A stretch of DNA of 64,000 nucleotides from Micrococcus terreus. Its GTDB lineage: Bacteria; Actinomycetota; Actinomycetes; Actinomycetales; Micrococcaceae. A model generated the notes under the pieces. The model did not search any database. It saw only the letters and a program-made list of their open reading frames with translations, and was not told the origin of the DNA. The position numbers were made by a program, and so were the translations under genes. Below are positions 57,798 to 64,000 of this stretch, piece by piece (positions within the stretch are counted from its first letter, which is position 1; every line of letters starts with the position of its first letter). Where the stretch lies: the NCBI RefSeq assembly GCF_900116905.1, contig NZ_FPCG01000006.1, forward strand, positions 62,001 through 126,000, in the 5' to 3' direction.

Positions 57798-60350
57798 TTA
57801 GTCGACCTTGGTCAGCGGCGCGTACCGGAGCAGCAGCCGCTTCTCGGTGCCGTCGAAGGTGACCTTGGCCACGGTCTTGTCCCCGCTCCCCTCCAGCGAG
57901 AGCACCGTTCCCCGCCCGAAGCTGGAGTGCTCGACGGCGTCACCCGGACTGAGTGCCACGATCTCCTTCTGCGGCTGCACCCGGGTGCGCGCCCCAGATC
58001 TGCCGGGCACCGTCAGTTCGGCATCCTCGGCGTAGCTTCCGGACGGGCGGGCCGGCCGGGCGGGAGCGGAGTCCTCCCGGTCATAGCTCCACCGGCGCTG
58101 GCTGGAGGCCCCCGCACCCCAGGATGATCCGGAGAACCGCTTGTCATAGCGAGAACCGGATCCGCCGTGGCCGCCGATCGACCCGCCGCCCCACCCGGAG
58201 CCGAAGCCTGCCGGCCGTGTGCTGCCCTCGCGTTCCCACTCCACCAGCTCCTCGGGGATCTCCCCCAGGAACTGGCTCGGCGGGTTGAACTGGTGCTGGC
58301 CCCACAGCGAGCGCGCCTCCGAGCGGGAGAGGAACAGCCGCTTCCGGGCACGGGTCAGGCCCACATAGGCCAACCGCCGCTCTTCGGCCAGTTCCTTCTC
58401 ATCGGTCATGGACCGGGCATGGGGGAAGACCCCGTGCTCCATGCCGGTGAGGAAGACGACCGGGAACTCCAGGCCCTTGGCGGTGTGGAGGGTCATCAGG
58501 GTGACCTGGCCCAGGGCGTCGGCCAGCTCAGCGCCCTCCACATCCGGGGCGGTGGGCAGCTGGTCGGCGTCGGCCACCAGGGCCACCTGCTCCAGGAAGT
58601 CCCCCAGCGTCCCGTCCGGGTGAGTCTTCTCGAACTCGCGCACCACGGCCACCAGCTCGCCCAGGTTGTCGGCGCGGGATTCGTCCTGCAGGTCCTCGGA
58701 GCTGCGCAGGGCCTGCAGCATCCCGGTCTGCTCCAGCACCGCCTCCAGGACGGTGGCCGGCCCGGAGGTCTCGGCGATCTGGGCGAGGTCGTCCATCATC
58801 TGCACGAACTGTGCCACCGACTTGGCCGAACGCGTGGCCATGGCCGGAGCCTGGTCGGCCTGGCGCAGCGCCTCGAAGAACGTGGACCGATTCCGATCCT
58901 GCAGGGCGGCCACAGCACCCTCGGCCCGGTCCCCGATCCCCCGTTTGGGCTCGTTCAGGATCCGGCGCAGGTTGATGTCGTCGTCGGGGTTGTCCAGCAC
59001 ACGCAGGTACGCTAGTGCGTCCTTGATCTCCTTGCGGTCGTAGAACCGCGTGCCGCCGACCACCCGGTAGGGGATGCCCTTGGTGACCAGCCGCTCCTCG
59101 AGGGACCGGGACTGGGCGTTGGTGCGGTAGAACACCGCGACGTCGGCCGGCCGGATCCCGTCCTCGTCCTGCAGCCGGTCGATGGTCGAGGCGATCCATT
59201 CGGCCTCGGCTGACTCGTTCTCGGCGGCATAGCCGATGATCCGCTCCCCCGCGCCCTCGGCGGTCCACAGGTTCTTGGGCCGGCGTTGGGGGTTCTTGGC
59301 GATCACCGCGTTGGCCGCGTCCAGGATGTTCTGGGTGGAGCGGTAGTTCTGCTCCAGCTTGACGGTGGTGGCCTCGAGGTAGTCCTGCTCGAACTCCACG
59401 ATGTTGCGGATGTCCGCACCGCGGAAGGCGTAGATGGACTGGTCCGAGTCGCCCACCACGGTCAACGCGCCGCCCGCCGTGGCCACGCCCTCCGGCTCCC
59501 CCTCGGGCCCGGTGAGCAGGCGCACCAGGCGGTACTGGGCGTGGTTGGTGTCCTGGTACTCGTCCACGAGCACATGCCGGAAACGGCGGCGGTAGTTGTC
59601 CAGCACGGCGGGGAACGCCTCGAACATGTGCACGACCATCCCGATCAGGTCGTCGAAGTCCATGGCGTTGGCCTGACGCAGTCGCTGCGTGTACTCGGCG
59701 TAGACCTCGGCCACAGCCTGGGCGAACGGGTCTGAACCGGAGACGGTGGCCGAGTGGTCCTCGGCGTCCACGAGCTCGTTCTTCAGCGAGCTGATCCGGT
59801 TCAGCAGGGCCTTGGGGGCGAAGCGCTTGGGGTCCAAGTCCCGGGCCTTGGCGATCGAGGTCACCAGCCGCAGGGAGTCTGCAGAATCGTAGATGGAGAA
59901 GTTGGACTTGAGCCCGACGGCGGCCGCCTCGTTCCGCAGGATCCTCACGCAGGAGGAGTGGAAGGTGGAGATCCACATCTTCTGGGCGGCCGGGCCGACC
60001 AAGGCGGTGATGCGCTCACGCATCTCCGCGGCGGCCTTGTTGGTGAAGGTGATGGCCAGGATCTCATGGGGGCGGGCCTGGCCGGTGGCCAGCAGCCAGG
60101 CGATCCGGTGGGTCAGCACACGGGTCTTGCCCGACCCGGCACCGGCGACGATGAGCAGCGGCCCGCCGGTGTGCTCCACGGCGGCACGCTGCTGTTCATT
60201 CAGCCCCTGAAGCAGATCCTCGGCCGAACGGGACTCCAGCACCGCCGGGCCGCCGAAGCGAGGGCCCCTCGCCTCGGGATCGGCCGTCACGGGTGGCTGA
60301 GAACGAGGCGGGAACAGGCCGGGCAGGGAGGACTGGAGATGCTGGGACAT
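57798..60350 (-). CDS. pcrA: ATP-dependent DNA helicase PcrA/UvrD
   Basis: About 850 residues with superfamily 1A motifs in order: Walker A GAGSGKTRVL, motif Ia TFTNKAAAEM, Walker B VDEYQDTN, GDSDQSIYAFRGAD, QNYRST, TLHTAKGLEFPVVF and LAYVGLTRARKRL. The C-terminal 100 residues include a Gly/Ser/Arg-rich linker and a Tudor-like end (GDAVEHSSFGRGTVLSLEG) that binds RNA polymerase in homologues. It is a 3'-5' helicase for repair and conflict resolution. Start ATG 60350; a GTG at 60362 is an alternative. Confidence 0.95.
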   Translation of the reverse strand: MSQHLQSSLPGLFPPRSQPPVTADPEARGPRFGGPAVLESRSAEDLLQGLNEQQRAAVEHTGGPLLIVAGAGSGKTRVLTHRIAWLLATGQARPHEILAITFTNKAAAEMRERITALVGPAAQKMWISTFHSSCVRILRNEAAAVGLKSNFSIYDSADSLRLVTSIAKARDLDPKRFAPKALLNRISSLKNELVDAEDHSATVSGSDPFAQAVAEVYAEYTQRLRQANAMDFDDLIGMVVHMFEAFPAVLDNYRRRFRHVLVDEYQDTNHAQYRLVRLLTGPEGEPEGVATAGGALTVVGDSDQSIYAFRGADIRNIVEFEQDYLEATTVKLEQNYRSTQNILDAANAVIAKNPQRRPKNLWTAEGAGERIIGYAAENESAEAEWIASTIDRLQDEDGIRPADVAVFYRTNAQSRSLEERLVTKGIPYRVVGGTRFYDRKEIKDALAYLRVLDNPDDDINLRRILNEPKRGIGDRAEGAVAALQDRNRSTFFEALRQADQAPAMATRSAKSVAQFVQMMDDLAQIAETSGPATVLEAVLEQTGMLQALRSSEDLQDESRADNLGELVAVVREFEKTHPDGTLGDFLEQVALVADADQLPTAPDVEGAELADALGQVTLMTLHTAKGLEFPVVFLTGMEHGVFPHARSMTDEKELAEERRLAYVGLTRARKRLFLSRSEARSLWGQHQFNPPSQFLGEIPEELVEWEREGSTRPAGFGSGWGGGSIGGHGGSGSRYDKRFSGSSWGAGASSQRRWSYDREDSAPARPARPSGSYAEDAELTVPGRSGARTRVQPQKEIVALSPGDAVEHSSFGRGTVLSLEGSGDKTVAKVTFDGTEKRLLLRYAPLTKVD

Positions 60351-60429
60351 GGTGGCGTCCACTCTACCGAGGGGCCGGACGAGATATGCGGGTGGGCGCC
60401 GTCACCGGATCGGGATCACAGCATCGTCA

Positions 60430-60633
60430 TCAGAGGGGCGCAGTCTCCCCGCAGATGCGGCAGACCTCGCTCCGGCGCTTGCCCCAGCGCAGGATCGGGA
60501 TGAAGAAGAGGGAGAAACGCTGATGGGTCTCGAGCCGCTCCCAGGTGGTGGTTTTGCCGCAGCGCGGACAGGTCCGGGTCTGGCCGGGACCGAGGGAACG
60601 CTGGCCGGGGCTCACACCGAAGATGAAGAACAT
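60430..60633 (-). CDS. Small zinc-ribbon membrane protein
   Basis: 67 residues. A short hydrophobic start (MFFIFGVS) precedes a zinc ribbon with CPRCGK and, 30 residues later, CRICGE; between them lies FFIPILRWGKR, a possible membrane-contact hairpin. Similar 70-residue proteins are widespread in bacteria without known function. The start at 60633 is supported by TACTGT 7 nt upstream. Confidence 0.75.
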   Translation of the reverse strand: MFFIFGVSPGQRSLGPGQTRTCPRCGKTTTWERLETHQRFSLFFIPILRWGKRRSEVCRICGETAPL

Positions 60634-60640
60634 ACTGGCC

Positions 60641-60646
60641 ACAGTA
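60641..60646 (-). promoter_or_regulatory. Putative -10 box TACTGT of a leaderless promoter (zinc-ribbon gene)
   Basis: On the minus strand TACTGT, 7 nt, then ATG at 60633; no ribosome site. Confidence 0.46.
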
Positions 60647-60714
60647 GAGACTGCGGCGGGGGCTCGTCACCGCCGTGGTGCTGGGCCTGGGAGAATGGAG
60701 AGCTGGAGGTCACT

Positions 60715-61413
60715 GTGTCGAAGAACAAGAAGAAGCGGTCGGGCAGCTCGTCTGCCGCCCGCACCCAGCGCCAGGCGCTGGAAACCGCCCAGGGTGGGGC
60801 GCCGTCGTCGTCCCCTGCCCCCGTGAAGCATCCCGGGGTATCGGTCTCGAGGGCCAAGGCGGACCTGGCCGCGGCCGGGCAGCAGGAGGGCAACCCCACC
60901 ATGCTGGTGATCGCCCTGCTGGTGAGCACCGCGTTCATGTTCGCCTATCTGCACCTGCTCGTGCTGCAGCAGATGACCCAGCTCTCCGGCGGACTGGCCA
61001 TGCCGGACTCGATGATGTTCGGATACGACTCCGGGTACATCGTCCAGCTGGCTGGCGCCATGGATGCCGATGCCCTGGGTCAGCTGAACTGGGTGCACAA
61101 GACGGCCGGGATCATCTTCCCGCTGATGTTCGGGCTCTCGGTGCTCGTGGTGGCCCTGTGGTCCTTGCCGCGCGGAACCGGACGAACGCTGACCATCGTT
61201 GCCGGGCTGCTGTTCGCGGTGGTGGACATCGGGGAGAACGTCGCGATCGAGGCGGCACTGGCCGCTGGGGGCGAGGGTGCAGGTCTGGCCGCCACCCTGA
61301 CGGTGGTGCGGTGGATCCTGCTGATCGTGCTGACCGTGTGGATGACCCTGATGCTCGTCGGCCGCTGGCGGCGATCCGTGCGTGAACGGCAGGACCGTCC
61401 GGTCACTGCCTAG
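60715..61413 (+). CDS. Four-helix membrane protein of unknown function
   Basis: 232 residues from a GTG with GGAGG 6 nt upstream. A basic, Ser/Ala-rich cytoplasmic tail of about 60 residues precedes four hydrophobic helices (LVIALLVSTAFMFAYLHLL, HKTAGIIFPLMFGLSVLVV, LTIVAGLLFAVVDIGE, LTVVRWILLIVLTVWMTLML). The pattern with conserved DIGEN in helix 3 resembles DUF4149/DoxX-like small membrane proteins, but I cannot assign a family. Confidence 0.65.
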   Translation: MSKNKKKRSGSSSAARTQRQALETAQGGAPSSSPAPVKHPGVSVSRAKADLAAAGQQEGNPTMLVIALLVSTAFMFAYLHLLVLQQMTQLSGGLAMPDSMMFGYDSGYIVQLAGAMDADALGQLNWVHKTAGIIFPLMFGLSVLVVALWSLPRGTGRTLTIVAGLLFAVVDIGENVAIEAALAAGGEGAGLAATLTVVRWILLIVLTVWMTLMLVGRWRRSVRERQDRPVTA

Positions 61414-61475
61414 ACGCTCATCGGTCTGGGTAGACTGTTCCGGTGCGGCTGGCCGTCATGCGGCCCCGCCGCCCG

Positions 61476-61552
61476 GCCCCTGTAGCTCAGTAGGATAGAG
61501 CGGCCCTCTCCTAAAGGGCAGGCCGTCGGTTCGATTCCGGCCAGGGGCACCA
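61476..61552 (+). tRNA. tRNA-Arg (anticodon CCT), CCA encoded
   Basis: A complete cloverleaf: acceptor GCCCCTG/CAGGGGC, D stem GCTC/GAGC, anticodon stem GCCCT/AGGGC with loop CTCCTAA (anticodon CCT), and T stem GTCGG/CCGGC around TTCGATT. It ends in encoded ACCA. It reads AGG, a rare arginine codon at this GC content. TAGACT at 61431-61436 is a likely -10 box. A lower-GC toxin-antitoxin pair begins 55 bp downstream. Confidence 0.95.
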
Positions 61553-61607
61553 CTTTGCTCTCACGCCTCATTCAGCCCCTGGCTGAAGGCTTCCCATCGT
61601 TCCCGGA

Positions 61608-62327
61608 TCATTTTTCACAGCGATGACTTGGTGTATCCCGGAGCACTTCTGCTAGCAGGACATGACCTTCGCTCTTCAGTATGGTGCGGGCCGTCGGAGA
61701 AGCGACGGGCAGGTCCGCCACACATGTTTGGCCGACCATGTGCGCACATGCCTGTTCGAAGTCTGCATACTGCTCGAACTGGGCTGAACAGTAGACATCA
61801 TCGTCGTCGATTCGCCAGGCAGAAGCTGCTTCAAAGAGTTCCAGCAGATCCTGCGCATCACGATGTTCGTGACGCATGCTCCAAGCCACCATCTTCAGAA
61901 GGATCATGGCCGGAAGCGTCGGGACTCTGAAGGTTACTCCTTCCACATCCTCCAGGGTCGCTGATCTATAGGCCTCGTGCATGCCTGTGATGTCAGTCAG
62001 AACCCCCTCCTTCAGCTCAATGACACTTTTATCTGCAATGGCCGGAATGACGTCCACCTGTGCCTGAGGAGCATCTCTGAGAATGACTCTGGATCCGATA
62101 CCCGCTCGATCGCGTTCAAGATGCTCCGTGCGCTTGACGTAGGTTTCCACATCCACTACGGCGACTGCCACATCGACGTCCTGCGTCGCGCGAGCCGGAC
62201 TGCGGCCCGCTTCGAAAACGCAAACATAGTCCCGGGCATATGAACCGATCAGCATGAATTCGCCGAACTCCTGATGGATCGCACGCAAGACCTCGAGAGT
62301 CGGAAGAACTTCCCGGACATCCATCAC
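61608..62327 (-). CDS. AbiEii/nucleotidyltransferase-type toxin component
   Basis: 239 residues. The nucleotidyltransferase start FMLIGSYARDYV, followed by TQDVDVAVAVVD, gives the metal-binding acidic pair of the fold; a helical segment with MILLKMVAWSMRHEHRDAQDL follows, as in AbiEii-like proteins. AbiEii toxins (type IV systems) act by nucleotide transfer and can cause abortive infection. It overlaps the upstream AbiEi-like gene by 4 nt. GC content is plainly below the surroundings. Confidence 0.75.
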   Translation of the reverse strand: MMDVREVLPTLEVLRAIHQEFGEFMLIGSYARDYVCVFEAGRSPARATQDVDVAVAVVDVETYVKRTEHLERDRAGIGSRVILRDAPQAQVDVIPAIADKSVIELKEGVLTDITGMHEAYRSATLEDVEGVTFRVPTLPAMILLKMVAWSMRHEHRDAQDLLELFEAASAWRIDDDDVYCSAQFEQYADFEQACAHMVGQTCVADLPVASPTARTILKSEGHVLLAEVLRDTPSHRCEK

Positions 62328-63364
62328 GAGGCCCTCATGATCCGTTGAATCATGGTTCGCCCAACGTTCTTCAGCCTCGGATCCGTCATCGAAAGCAGAT
62401 CAGCAGCGACCAGGAGAGGCGGCGCTGAACTGCCGAGGCTCAATAGGTTCTCATTCCAGAAGCGATCGCGGAGGAGAACCGGGCCTCTAGGATCCTTTCG
62501 GAGGCGCGCGGCACGCGAAGCCGACCTTCCGTCGTCGTCGGTGTACGCAATGAGTGTCTGGGGAGATCTGATATCCGCAGCCTCGATCTCCCCGCTCACG
62601 GTGCATGTCTCGCTCCGTCTGAGGACATCACCGAGGTGGCGCAGATCGGTGCCGTGGAGCGGCTCCGCTCGCGCCACCCCCAACCGGGGCACCAGCCGGT
62701 CCCCATACGCTATGGCCCACTCCTGAGTAAGTTCCGGCACACGCCGCAGATCTCCCCTGTGCCTGCCGGATCCACCGATGTAGTCGTTGTCGACCAGCTC
62801 CTGGACAACGCGCTGAACGCTTCCCAGAGAAACTGCGGCCGTATCCGCGATGTCACGAAGTGGTCGCCGTACGAGATTCGAGTCCATGAGCAGGCAGAAC
62901 ACCACAGCGATTCCAGCCGGAGACAACATTCCTCCGGTTCGTGAAAAGGAATCCGTTCGGCGGATTGCGCGTGTGGCTCTCCTTCCCTCGATGGCAACTA
63001 AAAGGCCTGGGGCCTTCAGGTAGCAGTTGCCAGACCTGTCGAGGTACTGGATGCCCTTGTCGCGAAGATCTCCCCCAAGCGCAGCAGGCACGGCGTCGAA
63101 GAGCAGAACCGACTGCCGGTCACTCAACTCGTCATCGGTGCCCGCGCTCCAGAATCGCCCCGTCGGCTCTCTCTGACGGAAATCGCTCGAGCGGACTTCC
63201 AGTGCAGTCCACACCCATTCATCATCCGAATCGACCTTGCTGACTCGAAGCATGGACGTGAAGCCGTCGGCCGTGGTCTCCACAGCACCATCAACTCCAA
63301 ATGATTGCAGTGCTGACCAGGCAGCTCCGAAGAGATCCGATGTCCCGCTGTTCAAGTTCTTCAC
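62324..63364 (-). CDS. AbiEi-like antitoxin/transcriptional regulator
   Basis: 346 residues from GTG at 63364. The middle has KGIQYLDRSGNCYLKAPGLL and VAIEGRR, typical of the AbiEi_2 family, then a winged-helix region (RDIADTAAVSLGSVQRVVQEL). It should repress its own operon and counter the nucleotidyltransferase. TATTTT lies 6 nt before the GTG, and TGAACAG motifs surround it. It forms a two-gene operon. Confidence 0.75.
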   Translation of the reverse strand: MKNLNSGTSDLFGAAWSALQSFGVDGAVETTADGFTSMLRVSKVDSDDEWVWTALEVRSSDFRQREPTGRFWSAGTDDELSDRQSVLLFDAVPAALGGDLRDKGIQYLDRSGNCYLKAPGLLVAIEGRRATRAIRRTDSFSRTGGMLSPAGIAVVFCLLMDSNLVRRPLRDIADTAAVSLGSVQRVVQELVDNDYIGGSGRHRGDLRRVPELTQEWAIAYGDRLVPRLGVARAEPLHGTDLRHLGDVLRRSETCTVSGEIEAADIRSPQTLIAYTDDDGRSASRAARLRKDPRGPVLLRDRFWNENLLSLGSSAPPLLVAADLLSMTDPRLKNVGRTMIQRIMRAS

Positions 63365-63370
63365 ACGTTC

Positions 63371-63376
63371 AAAATA
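63371..63376 (-). promoter_or_regulatory. Leaderless promoter and candidate operator of the AbiE-like operon
   Basis: On the minus strand TATTTT is followed by 6 nt and the GTG start. It is overlapped by GTTCA-N7-TGAAC (63367-63383). YTGAACAG occurs at 63378 and 63395, and inverted at 63348. These are plausible autorepression sites. Confidence 0.55.
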
Positions 63377-63409
63377 CCTGAACAGGCAATCTGCTTGAAC
63401 AGATCAACG

Positions 63410-64000
63410 TCACGTGGGCGCTCCCTCGTCGAACTGGGTGCGGTACAGCTCGGCGTACCGGCCTCCGGCGGCCAGCAGCTCGGCATGCGGTCCCTCCTCC
63501 AGTACGCGTCCGTCCTCCACCACCAGGATCCGGTCGGCCGAGCGGATGGTGGAGAGGCGGTGGGCGATCACGACGGCGGTCCGTCCGGTCAGTGCCTCGG
63601 CCAGGGCCTCCTGGACCGCACGTTCCGAGGTGGAGTCCAGGGCGGCCGTGGCCTCGTCCAGCAGCACCACGCGCGGGGAGGCCAGCAACAGCCGGGCGAT
63701 GGTCATCCGTTGGCGTTCGCCTCCGGAGAGACGATAGCCCCGCTCGCCCACCACGGTGTCCAGTCCGTCCGGCAGTCCCTCCACCACGCGGCGCAGCCGG
63801 GAGCGGTCGATCGCGTCCCAGATCTGCTCGTCCGTGGCGTCCGGAGCGGCCAGGGTCAGGTTCCCGCGAATCGTGTCGTGGAACAGGTGTCCATCCTGGG
63901 TCACCATCCCCACGGTGGCGTGCAGGGACTCGGAGGTGACGTCACGGATGTCCGTGCCGTTGTAGCGGATGGCGCCGGAGCCGACGTCGTACAGGCGGGC
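63410..64000 (-). CDS. ABC exporter ATPase/permease, C-terminal part (partial)
   Basis: The frame is open to the right edge, so only the end of the gene is seen (about 196 residues). It contains the Q-loop (VTQDGHLFHDTIRGNL), signature LSGGERQRMTIAR, Walker B VVLLDEATAALD and the switch His (VIAHRLSTIRSADRIL). This is the nucleotide-binding domain of a MsbA/multidrug-type exporter, presumably preceded by a membrane domain outside the window. Substrate unknown. Confidence 0.9.
   Translation of the reverse strand, partial: ARLYDVGSGAIRYNGTDIRDVTSESLHATVGMVTQDGHLFHDTIRGNLTLAAPDATDEQIWDAIDRSRLRRVVEGLPDGLDTVVGERGYRLSGGERQRMTIARLLLASPRVVLLDEATAALDSTSERAVQEALAEALTGRTAVVIAHRLSTIRSADRILVVEDGRVLEEGPHAELLAAGGRYAELYRTQFDEGAPT

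Noticed and set aside
55663-57801. 712-codon open frame opposite sucCD
   Set aside because: Spans both sucD and sucC in antisense and has no recognisable motif.
61530-63410. Integration of the AbiE-like pair by site-specific recombination into tRNA-Arg
   Set aside because: I looked for a repeat of the tRNA 3' end downstream of the pair and found none, and there is no integrase in the interval. Proximity to the tRNA is kept only as an observation.

Overview
The window is chromosomal DNA from a high-GC actinobacterium, most likely Micrococcales and probably Micrococcaceae (Micrococcus, Citricoccus or Kocuria type). The evidence is the GC-rich third codon positions, many GTG starts, apparently leaderless promoters, a monomeric NADP isocitrate dehydrogenase, a DUF6350/PerM-type membrane protein, and the actinobacterial housekeeping genes pcrA, sucCD, purN and purH in their usual relative order and strand. 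I saw no rRNA, IS transposase, phage gene or CRISPR array. There is one tRNA, tRNA-Arg(CCU).

Layout. 1-11 kb: a stress-type SDR, a 2-hydroxyacid dehydrogenase, a glutaminase fused to STAS and cyclic-nucleotide-binding domains, a PucR regulator with a CoA-transferase and a glutaryl-CoA-dehydrogenase-like enzyme (probable glutarate activation and oxidation), a TIGR01777-type epimerase, a fructosamine kinase and an O6-alkylguanine methyltransferase. 11-20 kb: two small proteins, a P1B metal ATPase, hsp20 under a HAIR operator, icd, a LuxR-type regulator, a start-lost secreted protein and mgtE. 20-29 kb: purH, CYTH-CHAD, an MFS porter, a secreted metallophosphoesterase, an isochorismatase-like hydrolase and purN. 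29-36 kb: remnant of a Phd/VapC toxin-antitoxin, a four-gene quaternary-amine ABC importer, DUF6350 and a TSUP exporter. 36-45 kb: a GT4 mannosyltransferase-like enzyme, an aldo-keto reductase, gdhA, a ParDE cassette, a thioesterase with an App1-like phosphatase, a MarR-MFS efflux pair and an IMPase. 45-53 kb: a PNPOx-like protein, a TPP enzyme-ureohydrolase operon with a divergent XRE-cupin regulator and SSS symporter, two DUF202 proteins and a ferritin-like/VIT1 protein. 53-64 kb: sdaA, a thioesterase, sucDC, pcrA, small membrane proteins, tRNA-Arg, an AbiE-like type IV toxin-antitoxin pair and the 3' part of an ABC exporter.

How it fits together. The backbone is central carbon and nitrogen metabolism (icd, sucCD, gdhA, glutaminase, sdaA, purN/purH). 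Between these, accessory genes appear to have been added at gene boundaries. The least expected observations are four 61-bp palindromic elements sharing ATCACGTG ends, arranged as two pairs that each bracket one gene; a ParDE module flanked by a duplicated copy of the end of gdhA; a normally compact pcrA-sucCD-perM-purN-purH block split by insertions; and about a dozen genes with a TANNNT box only 6-8 nt upstream of the start codon.
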